Position numbers and translations under genes: made by a program. A DNA stretch of 64,000 bases, taken from positions 42,330-106,329 of the forward strand of contig CALWZP010000006.1 in NCBI GenBank assembly GCA_944386055.1. The letters run 5' to 3'. Below the pieces are notes generated by a model, which made no database searches, had not been told where the DNA came from, and saw only the letters and a list, made by a program, of their open reading frames with translations. Below, piece by piece: positions 40,686 through 48,651 of this stretch (position 1 is the first letter of the stretch; every line of letters begins with the position of its first letter). Origin of the DNA: an uncultured Oscillospiraceae bacterium. GTDB lineage: Bacteria > Bacillota > Clostridia > Oscillospirales > Oscillospiraceae.

Positions 40686-41060
40686 ATGGAGAAGATCCTG
40701 CTGGTGGGCGCCGGGGGCGCCATCGGAGCGGTGCTGCGCTATCTCATCAGCCTGATCCCCTTCCGGGGGGACTGGCCGGCGGCCACCCTGCTCACCAATG
40801 TGCTGGGCGCGCTGGTCATCGGGGTGGTGGTGGGGCTGACCCTGCGGGAACACGGCCCGTCGGAGGGGGCGGTGCTCTTCCTCAAGGCCGGAGTGTGCGG
40901 CGGATTTACCACCTTTTCCACTTTCTCCCTGGAGACGCTGACTCTGCTGGAGCGGGGGCGGCTGCTGCCGGGGCTGGGGTACGCCGGGGCCAGCCTGGTG
41001 CTGTGCGTGGCAGGCGTCTGGCTGGGCCGCTGGCTGGCCCTGCGGGCAATGGGGGCGTGA
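40686..41060 (+). CDS. crcB: Fluoride ion exporter CrcB/Fluc
   Basis: The 124-aa protein has four membrane helices and Fluc signatures GAGGAIGAVLRYLIS (about 8-22), LLTNVLGALVIG (about 35-46) and GVCGGFTTFSTFSLE (about 68-82). It forms dual-topology dimers that export fluoride; a single gene implies a homodimer. It lies 12 nt after the XRE-S24 repressor and appears co-transcribed; no fluoride riboswitch can fit in that gap. Confidence 0.94.
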   Translation: MEKILLVGAGGAIGAVLRYLISLIPFRGDWPAATLLTNVLGALVIGVVVGLTLREHGPSEGAVLFLKAGVCGGFTTFSTFSLETLTLLERGRLLPGLGYAGASLVLCVAGVWLGRWLALRAMGA

Positions 41061-41065
41061 GCACG

Positions 41066-41107
41066 GCGAGGGGCGGACCGCCGTATGGCAGTCCGCCCCT
41101 CGCTTTT
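41066..41107 (+). terminator. Rho-independent terminator after crcB
   Basis: A 13-bp stem (GCGAGGGGCGGAC / GTCCGCCCCTCGC) with a 12-nt loop, then TTTTG. Its core resembles the palindrome at 43494-43541. Confidence 0.85.
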
Positions 41108-41138
41108 GTAAAAATCCAGACCCTATGCAGCCAGCATA

Positions 41139-41166
41139 TTGTTTTCGCCGGAACAGGCGGTATAAT
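41139..41166 (+). promoter_or_regulatory. Promoter of the SLH/ASH surface-protein gene
   Basis: TTGTTT (41139-41144) and TATAAT (41161-41166) have a 16-bp spacer. Confidence 0.7.
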
Positions 41167-41201
41167 AATATATATAAAAGCCCGGTCAGCCGGACAGAAT
41201 T

Positions 41202-41244
41202 GCGGAGAGGGCCCTCTCCGCCTCACAGGGGCACCCCTGTGAGG
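41202..41244 (+). promoter_or_regulatory. Two adjacent hairpins in the 5' leader
   Basis: A 20-bp perfect palindrome (GCGGAGAGGG/CCCTCTCCGC, 41202-41221) abuts an 11-bp hairpin (CCTCACAGGGG-CA-CCCCTGTGAGG, 41221-41244), both in the leader of the 41284 gene. Neither is followed by U residues. They may stabilise the mRNA. Confidence 0.5.
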
Positions 41245-41283
41245 AACATGACTGTATCCTGAATGAAAAAGGAGGAACCGAAC

Positions 41284-43467
41284 ATGAAGAAAAGACGGAC
41301 ATCCCGCGTACTGTCCCTGGCACTGGCAGTGTGCATGATCCTGTCCCTCGGCTGCCTGCCAGCCTCGGCGGAAGGCTTTGTGGGGAAGGACGACATCTTC
41401 GACTTTGAGATTGATAATGTGGATCTGGATTTTGGAAGCCATCAGCTTCCTCTGGAAACACAGAGGGATAACTATGGCCGAACGGTGGGATACCTTGGGA
41501 CAGCCTCTTTTATCATGACCAACCATGATACCGACATGAGCGGCCTTCCGAATTTCGGAGGAGAAGAAACGCTCTTTTCGAACACGACCCTCTCCTCCGC
41601 CGACGGAAAGGAGCTGGATGTTCAGGCCCAGCTCGTCCCCCAGGGAGACTGGCAGGGGCACCCCAGCGGCGTCTGGTTTGGGACCTCCAGACAGTTCGAT
41701 ATAGAGCTCTATTACCTGGAAAAGGCTGAACTGACTGCGGAGAACTGCAGCGTTTACAGCGGAACAGCGGCATTTCAAGTACAGGGATATGGCGATGGCA
41801 CCCCGGTGCTTTTCCATATCACAGTGGAGCTGCTGCCCGGCCCGGGCATGGAGTTCCCTGAGCCGGAACCCGAGCAGCCCGGGACCTCGGCGGACCCGGT
41901 GTATGATGTATCACTCAACATCACTTCCATCGATCTCGGCTCCTACCCCGTCTCTGAGACCGACCTCAATGTGACACCCCAGCTCCTCACCGTCACCAAT
42001 ACCGGGAACCGACCCGTCTACTGGTTTTATCAGCACGCCATGGGCAACGGTGTGCGATATAAATTCCTGGGCGGCGACAGTCTCCTGGAGCCCGGCGAGT
42101 CCAAGCAGCTGGAGGTGTCCTGGGACAGTAGCTTCGGCATGAGGGGTCCCGGAGTCTATGAGCGCTCCATCAAGCTCTATTTTACCTATGAAGACGATAT
42201 CGACTACACCTGGAACGCCGGCCTGGATGACCCCAGCGACTCCGCTGAGCTGGTCCTGGAGGTGCCGGTGCGTATCGAGCTTACCGTGGGCCAAGTGGAA
42301 CTGACTGCCAGCACCAGCTACCTGGACTTTGGCTCTATAGTGGAAGGGGCGTATTCACCCTCTAAGTCGGTCACTGTCAACAACAATAGCGGGGTGACGC
42401 TTAAGCTGTATTCAGAGGAGTCGGAATACTTTCATGCCAGCAGTGGAGTATGGCTGTACTCAGGAGAATCTGTCCCCATTGAAGTTTGGCCCGAAAGAGA
42501 TCTGGAGCCGGGAGAATACACGGAGACGCTGACCCTCTATGCGGGACCAGGCGGTGATTACTCGGGTGCGGACGCGGCGATCTCCTTCCAGGTCCACATC
42601 ACCGTGGAACGGGACAATCAGTGGGACAAATACCTCTCCATCTCCCCCACCAGTCTGGACTTCGGCAGTGACGGATCTGCCGCCAAGACAGTGACGGTGA
42701 CCAGCATCTCTACCAGCGGCTATATTATGCTTGAGCCAGTTATCTCTGACAACTTTACTGTAAGCGCCTACGGCGACAGGAGCCTGGCCCCAGGGCAGTC
42801 CACGACTTTCACGATTCAGCCGAAGGCAGGGCTGGCGGCAGGGACCTATAGCGAGAACATCTTCCTGGACAGCAGTGTGGGCTTTTTCAATCTGCCGGTG
42901 CGCTACACCTCCACCGGCGAGGGGCAGCCCGCCGGTACCTTCACGGATGTGACGGCGGACAAGTGGTATTACGACTTCGTGGAGACGGTGGCGGAGAAGA
43001 AGCTGTTCGCGGGGAACGGGGACGGTACCTTCGCTCCGGAGGCGAACATGACCTATGCGGAGTTTTTGGCGGTGCTGTTCCAGTTCTCGGGGGACACCCT
43101 GCCCACGGGCTCCGGGCCCAACTGGTATGACAACCACATCCAGTGGGCGAAGGACCATGATTTGATCCCCGCCGGGATGCTCAATGGCTTCGACCCCGAG
43201 GCGGCCATCACCCGGCAGGACATGGCGGCGCTGTTCGGGAGCTTCCTGAGCAATTACGACTACACCGCCGCGCCGGTGAACAGCGGCACGCCCAGCTTCT
43301 CCGACGGCGCGTCCATCGCGGACTACGCCCGGGACGGCGTGGAGCTCTGTTACCAGCTTGGTATCATGGGGGGCAACGACGACGGGACCTTCGCCCCCGG
43401 CAATACCGCCATCCGGGCGGAGGTGGCCGTGACCATGGTCCAGATGGCACGGGTCATGGGACGGTAA
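41284..43467 (+). CDS. Large secreted SLH-domain protein with ASH-like beta domains
   Basis: The 727-aa protein has a signal peptide (1-30, ending ASA), an N-terminal domain with DLDFGSHQLP, three to four ASH/choice-of-anchor-type beta domains marked by LDFGS or IDLGS at strand starts (near 50, 220, 355, 460), and three C-terminal SLH repeats (about 560-725; FTDVTADKWYYDFVETVAEK, WYDNHIQWAKDHDLI, FSDGASIADYARDGVELCY). SLH repeats anchor it to the wall. ATG 41284 follows AAAGGAGG. The GC content falls in the middle domains compared with the SLH part, suggesting domain shuffling. The ligand is unknown. Confidence 0.82.
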   Translation: MKKRRTSRVLSLALAVCMILSLGCLPASAEGFVGKDDIFDFEIDNVDLDFGSHQLPLETQRDNYGRTVGYLGTASFIMTNHDTDMSGLPNFGGEETLFSNTTLSSADGKELDVQAQLVPQGDWQGHPSGVWFGTSRQFDIELYYLEKAELTAENCSVYSGTAAFQVQGYGDGTPVLFHITVELLPGPGMEFPEPEPEQPGTSADPVYDVSLNITSIDLGSYPVSETDLNVTPQLLTVTNTGNRPVYWFYQHAMGNGVRYKFLGGDSLLEPGESKQLEVSWDSSFGMRGPGVYERSIKLYFTYEDDIDYTWNAGLDDPSDSAELVLEVPVRIELTVGQVELTASTSYLDFGSIVEGAYSPSKSVTVNNNSGVTLKLYSEESEYFHASSGVWLYSGESVPIEVWPERDLEPGEYTETLTLYAGPGGDYSGADAAISFQVHITVERDNQWDKYLSISPTSLDFGSDGSAAKTVTVTSISTSGYIMLEPVISDNFTVSAYGDRSLAPGQSTTFTIQPKAGLAAGTYSENIFLDSSVGFFNLPVRYTSTGEGQPAGTFTDVTADKWYYDFVETVAEKKLFAGNGDGTFAPEANMTYAEFLAVLFQFSGDTLPTGSGPNWYDNHIQWAKDHDLIPAGMLNGFDPEAAITRQDMAALFGSFLSNYDYTAAPVNSGTPSFSDGASIADYARDGVELCYQLGIMGGNDDGTFAPGNTAIRAEVAVTMVQMARVMGR

Positions 43468-43493
43468 ATTCAGATAGGAGTTAGGAGATAACG

Positions 43494-43541
43494 AAGGAAG
43501 AGGGGGCGGACCGCCGTACGGCGGTCCGCCCCCTCTTCCTT
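43494..43541. terminator. 48-bp perfect palindrome, bidirectional terminator
   Basis: A perfect inverted repeat centred on GTAC with arms beginning AAGGAAGAGGGGGCGGACCG. It separates the convergent SLH gene and M56 gene. The flanking AAGGAAG/CTTCCTT gives limited U content. Confidence 0.75.
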
Positions 43542-43548
43542 GGTACAG

Positions 43549-45042
43549 TCAGGCCGGGGTGAGGGAGATGCTCTCCCCCATGGCGGCCAGCTCCTCCTGG
43601 GTGACCGCCCCGGGCTGAAACTGGATGGCCACATAGACCAGCAGGTCGGTGCGATAGGACAGAAGCCCGGGGACATAGGACTCCGCTCCGGTCACCGGGT
43701 CTTGGAGGTACACCTGACAGGAGGCGGTGCAGGCGGTGCCGTCGTCGGAGAGCACGGTGTAATCGTTGTCCCAGTTGACCCCGGAGCCCAGCATCAGCTG
43801 GTTGTATACCATGCGGTGGAAGTTCTCCGGGGTGGTGTCGGGGTAGAGCTCGAAGGTGTTGAAGCCCACCGTGGCGGCCAGTTCCTCCCCGTCGTAGAGC
43901 AGGATGGGGGTGAAGGCGAAGGTGGCGGCCCGCTGGTCCAACGGAGGCAGCTCGGCCCGCCAGCCATCGGGGAGGGCCATGGTGAGGGTGAAGGGGGCGT
44001 GGTCATAGAGGGCGGCGTTGTACTCCTCCCGCCCCTCCTGATAGGCGGGGAAGGTGAGGGAGACGGTGTTCTCCCGCCCTCCCAGGGGGTTCAGTGCCAG
44101 AGCGGCACAGACCACGACCACCAGGATGACGGCGGCGATGACCAATGCGCGGCGGGGAGCGTGGAATTTCATGATGTGCACCATCCTTTCTTTCATGGGT
44201 CCGTAGCCAAAGGGAGGGACGGCGGGGGACAGGCGGGGGCGCCCCGCGGCCAGGTGCAGCAGGGAGGCGCAGTAGTCCGCCCGGATGTCCCCCGGGGCGC
44301 GGCGGAGCACAGCCTCGTCACAGGAGAGCTCCATGTCCCGGCCGGAGAGGACGAAGGCCAGCCACACCAGGGGATTGAACCAGTGCAGGCACAGGGCCAG
44401 CCAGGCCAGGGCCCGCCAGAGATAGTCCCGGCGGCGGATATGGGTCAGCTCGTGGGCGATGATGTACCCCCGCTCCTCCTCGGCCAGGGAGGAAGGGAGG
44501 TAGACAGCGGGGCGCAGCAGCCCCAGGGTAAAGGGGACGGAGATGCGGTCCGCCAGATAGATGTTGTCCCGCAGCTTCACCGCCCCTGTCAGCTGCCGCC
44601 GCAGGCGCAGCAGGGAGGCCGCGCCCATGGCCAGCATCACCGCCGCACCCGCCAGCCAGACCAGGGTGGCCAGGGACACCGGCGCCTCCAGCGGGTCCGC
44701 CGTCAGCTGCTCCTCCCCCTGGGGGAGGGCCTGATTGATGGCCTGGCTGAGGCCGGGGAGGGGAAGAGCCACGGCGGGGAACGGGGTGTGGACGATGTCC
44801 GGGGGGATGTAGTCCACCGTTCCGCCGGCGGAGACCGGGGCGGAGGCGAGGTTCAGCGCCGAGAGCGGGGAGGACAGGGAGACGGGGCAGAGCAGCCGGA
44901 ACAGCACCACCGCCCACAGCACATAGGAGAAGATGCGGGGCGCCCGGCGCAGGGCCAGCCGGGCCAGCAGCACGGCGCAGACGGCCACCGAGGCGGTGAT
45001 GCTCATGTTCACCACGGCGGGGAACAGGGTGTAGCTCCACAT
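43549..45042 (-). CDS. M56 family (BlaR1/MecR1-like) metallopeptidase, second copy
   Basis: The 497-aa protein has about four N-terminal membrane helices, zinc motif HELTH (about 198-202), LHWFNPLVWLAFVLSGRDMELSCDEAV (downstream Glu ligand), and a fifth helix at about 295-315. The 180-aa extracytoplasmic tail is short and differs from both BlaR1 and the first M56 copy; I do not recognise it. It follows its BlaI partner after 5 nt. The expected role is signal-dependent inactivation of that repressor. Confidence 0.87.
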   Translation of the reverse strand: MWSYTLFPAVVNMSITASVAVCAVLLARLALRRAPRIFSYVLWAVVLFRLLCPVSLSSPLSALNLASAPVSAGGTVDYIPPDIVHTPFPAVALPLPGLSQAINQALPQGEEQLTADPLEAPVSLATLVWLAGAAVMLAMGAASLLRLRRQLTGAVKLRDNIYLADRISVPFTLGLLRPAVYLPSSLAEEERGYIIAHELTHIRRRDYLWRALAWLALCLHWFNPLVWLAFVLSGRDMELSCDEAVLRRAPGDIRADYCASLLHLAAGRPRLSPAVPPFGYGPMKERMVHIMKFHAPRRALVIAAVILVVVVCAALALNPLGGRENTVSLTFPAYQEGREEYNAALYDHAPFTLTMALPDGWRAELPPLDQRAATFAFTPILLYDGEELAATVGFNTFELYPDTTPENFHRMVYNQLMLGSGVNWDNDYTVLSDDGTACTASCQVYLQDPVTGAESYVPGLLSYRTDLLVYVAIQFQPGAVTQEELAAMGESISLTPA

Positions 45043-45047
45043 CCCCC

Positions 45048-45407
45048 TCACCCCCGGTTCTCGTCGATGAGCCGCTGCAGGGCGGCCACCTCCTGGTCGG
45101 TGAGCTTCTTCCGGGTGGTGAAGGCGGTGAGGAAGGCGGGCAGAGAGCCCTGGAAGGTCTCGTCCACGAACTGCCGGCTCTGAAGGGCCTGGAACTCCTC
45201 CCGGGTCATCAGGGGAGTGACCACGCTGTCCACATTCTGGAACAGCCCCCGCCGGCACAGCCGCTGGAGCATAGTGTAGGTGGTGGATTTTTTCCAGTTC
45301 AGCTCCGCCTGGCACAGCTTCACCAGCTGGCCGGAGGGGATGGGGGCATGGTCCCAGATCAGCTGGGCGAAGCGGGCCTCCATGGCCCCTAATCTGGTCT
45401 CGTTCAT
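45048..45407 (-). CDS. BlaI/MecI family repressor, second copy
   Basis: The 119-aa protein begins MNETRLGAMEARFAQLIWDH and has the recognition segment LNWKKSTTYTMLQRLCRRG (about 36-54) of BlaI proteins. ATG 45407 follows AAGGAGG; the upstream in-frame start at 45494 lies inside the promoter. It is paired with an M56 protease gene, and the promoter has two copies of an operator that differs from that of the first BlaI system. Confidence 0.9.
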   Translation of the reverse strand: MNETRLGAMEARFAQLIWDHAPIPSGQLVKLCQAELNWKKSTTYTMLQRLCRRGLFQNVDSVVTPLMTREEFQALQSRQFVDETFQGSLPAFLTAFTTRKKLTDQEVAALQRLIDENRG

Positions 45408-45432
45408 TTGTTCGGCCTCCTTGCGGTATGGT

Positions 45433-45494
45433 GGTCTAATATATGTAGACCTATCTTCAAAAGGAAGTCTAATATCATTAGACCGATTTGTCAA
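45433..45494 (-). promoter_or_regulatory. Promoter and two operators of second BlaI operon
   Basis: On the minus strand TTGACA (45494-45489) and TAGACT (45471-45466) have a 17-bp spacer. Operators GGTCTA-N7-TAGACC (45433-45451) and GTCTAAT-ATC-ATTAGAC (45467-45483) share GTCTA-N7-TAGAC; the second covers the -10 and spacer. Confidence 0.85.
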
Positions 45495-45562
45495 CAGAAA
45501 ATCGGGCCCCGGGCTGCGAAAATTTTCGCGGCCCGCGGCCCGGACGGTATGTGCTTTGGAAT

Positions 45563-46429
45563 TTACTTCTTCTTCCGCCCCAGGTAGTGCCGGTCGGGGT
45601 CCACCTCCATGCGCAGCAGGCGGATCTCCTCATAGGTGGGCTCCGCCATGGGCACCGCCCGGGACACATCGATGTCCCAGCCGGTGTTCTCCAGAATCTG
45701 CTCCGGGGTGACCCCGGGGAAGATCTCCGCAGCATAAAGCACCCCGGTCTCCGGGTCGGGGCGCATCTTGCACAGGTCGGAGATGATGACGCAGTTGCCG
45801 CCCCGGTACAGCCCCAGATCGAACCGGTCCTCCCCATGGGGGCCCCGCATGCCGCAGGGGGTGGTGAGGTACTGGCAGTGGGCGGGGAAGCGGCGCTTCT
45901 CATGGACCATCATGGCGATGGTCTTGTCCGCCAGGGAGGCGATGTCGTTGGCGCCGCCGCTGCCGGTGAAGCGGGTGCGGGGGCCCTTCCCGTCGTCGGA
46001 CACCCCGGCGGCGTAATAGCCCCCCATGGAGGTGGAGTTGAGGTTGCCGTACATGTCGCACTCGGCGGCCCCCAGTACCCCCACGGTGCAGAAGCCCCGG
46101 TTGGCTGTGGTGCCGAAGGCGTCCACCAGGGTGGACAGGGTGGCGGCCTTGTAGGCGGCCCGGGCGTCGGCGATGGAGGCGGGGATGTGCCGGATGGTGG
46201 GACCGATGGTGCCCGCCTCCAGGATGATGGTCATGTGGGGGGCGTGGGTGCGCTGGGCCAGCCCGGCGGCCAACAGGGGCAGCCCGGAGCCCACGAAGGC
46301 GAAGCTGCCCTCGTCGATCTCGTGGGACACCGCCACCGCCAGTCCCTCCAGATAGCTGTACTGGTCGGGGAGAAGCCCCATCCGGTCCATATAGTCCTGA
46401 TATTCCTTGTCAATGGCGGGGATGACCAT
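45563..46429 (-). CDS. CoA-transferase subunit B (glutaconate CoA-transferase-like)
   Basis: The 288-aa protein resembles the beta subunit of family I CoA-transferases: SFAFVGSGLPLLAAGLAQ (about 42-59), ILEAGTIGP (the Glu in LEAG matches the catalytic Glu region, about 69-77) and GSGGANDIASL (about 151-161). It forms a pair with the upstream alpha subunit gene (3-nt gap). The acid that is activated is unknown. It is the last gene of a four-gene minus-strand operon. Confidence 0.88.
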   Translation of the reverse strand: MVIPAIDKEYQDYMDRMGLLPDQYSYLEGLAVAVSHEIDEGSFAFVGSGLPLLAAGLAQRTHAPHMTIILEAGTIGPTIRHIPASIADARAAYKAATLSTLVDAFGTTANRGFCTVGVLGAAECDMYGNLNSTSMGGYYAAGVSDDGKGPRTRFTGSGGANDIASLADKTIAMMVHEKRRFPAHCQYLTTPCGMRGPHGEDRFDLGLYRGGNCVIISDLCKMRPDPETGVLYAAEIFPGVTPEQILENTGWDIDVSRAVPMAEPTYEEIRLLRMEVDPDRHYLGRKKK

Positions 46430-46432
46430 GGC

Positions 46433-47560
46433 TCACTTCCCCTCCTTCTTGAAGCGGTCGATGCTGGGGTTGTAGTGATAGCGGGGGTCGGTGCGCAGGG
46501 CGCTCATCTTCTTCAGCCCCACATGCCGGGTGAGGTAGTCCCACTCGTCCGCGGTGTCCGCCACATGCTCCTTCCAGAAGGCGTGGACCTCCTCCAGACT
46601 CTTGTGGTTCACCGCCTTGGTGTAGTTGGTGAACCAGTCGTAGTCATAATCGTAGCAGTTGGGTACCACGGTGGGATAGGCGCCGAAGGGCTGCTCCACG
46701 ATGGCGGAGACGAAGTGGGGGGCGATCTGGTTGTGCTCGGGGACATGGCGCAGCTCCTCCGGGGGGCAGATGCGTTCGCACTCCACGATGAGGGAGCGGC
46801 CGCACAGCGCCTGATCCACATCGGGACCCACCAGGCCCTCCATCCGCACCACCCCGTCCAGGGCCACCCGCTGGGCGTGGATGACGCACACCTCCGGCTT
46901 CAGGGGGGGCACCACCATCACTTTCACCCCGGGCTTGCCGGTGTAGGCGGTGGAGAAGGGCTTTCTCCGGTTGTACAGATTGGTCTGGTTGCCGCAGGTG
47001 TCCTTCCCGCAGGCGAAGGGGGAGGGGCGAAGGCCGAACCCCTCGAAGGGGTCGTCCACCACCTGGAACTTCTTGTTGGGGATGCCGGGGTGGATGGGGG
47101 CGCCGTCCTCCTTCGTGCCCCGCAGGCCCGCCTTGCCGAAGGAGTCGTAGCTCATCAGGTCGCTGGCCAGGTTGCTCATGCAGGGCATGAAGGGCAGCCC
47201 CAGCCGCCCGGCCAGGGTCCGCTGGGCATAGCTCCAGTTGGACCAGTCCTCCACGATCTCGATCTCCCCCTGCTCGATGGCCCGGCGGATGGCGTAGGCC
47301 ACCGGCATCCCGCCGTCCATCCCCAGATAGGTGGTCTCCAGCCAGCGGATCAGTCCGGCGCCGGCCAGCATCTCCTCCACGATGGTGCCGCCGTTCATGG
47401 TGACGAACAGCCCGCCGATGTTCTGGCGCACCACCTCCCGGGCGATGGCCATGGGGCGGCGGAGGATGGTGAAGCCGCCGAAGCACACATGGCTGCCGGG
47501 GTGGATGAAGCGCTGCACCGCCTCCCTGGCGGTCATGACCTTGCTGTCCAGCTCGCTCAT
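46433..47560 (-). CDS. CoA-transferase subunit A (glutaconate CoA-transferase-like)
   Basis: The 375-aa protein matches the alpha subunit of family I CoA-transferases, with FIHPGSHVCFGGFTILRRPM (about 18-37), MNGGTIVEEMLAGAGLIRW and PFMPCMSNLASDLMSYD. It is longer than typical alpha subunits (about 320) because of a C-terminal extension. Its ATG overlaps the end of the upstream 90-codon gene. With subunit B it would transfer CoA to a carboxylic acid, probably the substrate or product of the divergent FAD dehydrogenase. Confidence 0.87.
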   Translation of the reverse strand: MSELDSKVMTAREAVQRFIHPGSHVCFGGFTILRRPMAIAREVVRQNIGGLFVTMNGGTIVEEMLAGAGLIRWLETTYLGMDGGMPVAYAIRRAIEQGEIEIVEDWSNWSYAQRTLAGRLGLPFMPCMSNLASDLMSYDSFGKAGLRGTKEDGAPIHPGIPNKKFQVVDDPFEGFGLRPSPFACGKDTCGNQTNLYNRRKPFSTAYTGKPGVKVMVVPPLKPEVCVIHAQRVALDGVVRMEGLVGPDVDQALCGRSLIVECERICPPEELRHVPEHNQIAPHFVSAIVEQPFGAYPTVVPNCYDYDYDWFTNYTKAVNHKSLEEVHAFWKEHVADTADEWDYLTRHVGLKKMSALRTDPRYHYNPSIDRFKKEGK

Positions 47561-47829
47561 GCTCCCTCGCCCCCCTCCGTCAGTCCGGTGGCGCGCAGGC
47601 TGTCCTCCAGCCGGCGCAGCAGCTCGTTGGTCTCGGTGAGATAGGACAGGGCGGCGCGAAGGTCGTTCCGGGCGTACTCCCGCTCCTCCTCGGTCAGTTC
47701 CCCCAGCCGGGCGCGGAACTCCTCCGCGCCGTCCAGCAGTTCCCGGGTGAGCTCATTGGGCTCCAGCAGGCTGTTGGTGTGGGAGTTGAGCAGCCAGAGA
47801 TAGGGGAAGATGTCCTTCATATGTTCCAT
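47557..47829 (-). CDS. Hypothetical 90-aa helical protein
   Basis: The protein (MEHMKDIFPYLWLLNSHTNS...) is acidic and predicted all-helical, without a membrane segment. I do not recognise the family. GGAGGAGAG precedes ATG 47829, and its last 4 nt overlap the CoA-transferase alpha start (ATGA), so it is coupled to it. It might be a small accessory subunit. Confidence 0.65.
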   Translation of the reverse strand: MEHMKDIFPYLWLLNSHTNSLLEPNELTRELLDGAEEFRARLGELTEEEREYARNDLRAALSYLTETNELLRRLEDSLRATGLTEGGEGA

Positions 47830-47850
47830 GGGTCTCTCCTCCGACAGGCT

Positions 47851-48504
47851 TCAGCGCAGGCGGACGACCTGCTGGGAGTAGTTCTTCCAGTCGCTCTGCA
47901 CCACCTTGGCACCCTCAATCCACATGGCGGTGTCGGGATGCTCGGCGTACTCCACGGGCAGCACCATGCCCCGCAGGAAGGCGGTGGGATTGTCGCCGTA
48001 GGTGGTGGAGACGATGGGGTAGCTGCCCTCCTCGTACCAGGTGTCTCCCAGCTTCTCGTTGTCCGACTCCTCCCCCAGGGTGCCCCGGACATGGAGGTTG
48101 CCCTCCAGCAGGCAGCGGATGCCCGAGCCGGGATGGGAATGCAGCCCGGTGGAGCCTAGGTTGTTGTAGATACAGTCCAGCCGGAACAGCCACTTCTGCC
48201 GGGGAGCCATCTCGAACATACGCACCCGGCGCAGCATCTTCAGCTGGGAGGTGATGCCCCGCCCGGTGAGATAGGCCTTGGGGGCCTCGGTGGGGATGAG
48301 CTCAAAGCGCCAGATGACGGCGTCCTCCTCTCCCGCCTCGATCTGGATGTTGTCCATACAGTACTTGGCGGTGTCTGCGGGGACCGGCTTGCCGTTGATG
48401 ATGGGAGCGCCCTTCAGGACATAGAGGATGGCGTGCTGGGTATCCACCGGCTGGGCCACGGAGCCGGCGGGCAGAGAGTCGTGATAGAGTCTGAGCGTGT
48501 ACAT
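47851..48504 (-). CDS. Cupin-fold protein
   Basis: The 217-aa protein shows a cupin metal motif around GSTGLHSHPGSGIRCLLEGN (about 118-137) and an N-terminal half that may be a second, degenerate cupin. The start is ATG 48504, 7 nt after GGAGGG; the ATG two codons earlier abuts that site. It is the first gene of the CoA-transferase operon. Cupins of this type can be isomerases, decarboxylases or sensors; no assignment can be made. Confidence 0.75.
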   Translation of the reverse strand: MYTLRLYHDSLPAGSVAQPVDTQHAILYVLKGAPIINGKPVPADTAKYCMDNIQIEAGEEDAVIWRFELIPTEAPKAYLTGRGITSQLKMLRRVRMFEMAPRQKWLFRLDCIYNNLGSTGLHSHPGSGIRCLLEGNLHVRGTLGEESDNEKLGDTWYEEGSYPIVSTTYGDNPTAFLRGMVLPVEYAEHPDTAMWIEGAKVVQSDWKNYSQQVVRLR

Positions 48505-48588
48505 TGTCATCCCTCCACAAAAATAAATAAAATCTGTTCTAATTTTACAACGAATCGCAGAAGAATTCCACCCCAAAATGAGAAAATA

Positions 48589-48618
48589 TTGCGGGTATCC
48601 TGCCTTTTGTGGTAGAGT
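48589..48618 (+). promoter_or_regulatory. Possible promoter of FAD dehydrogenase-EtfBA operon
   Basis: TTGCGG (48589-48594), an 18-bp spacer and TAGAGT (48613-48618). The PucR promoter at 52201 has the same TTGCGG and spacer length. Confidence 0.45.
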
Positions 48619-48651
48619 GAAAGAAATAAGACCGGCAAGGCGGGTGTTTGT

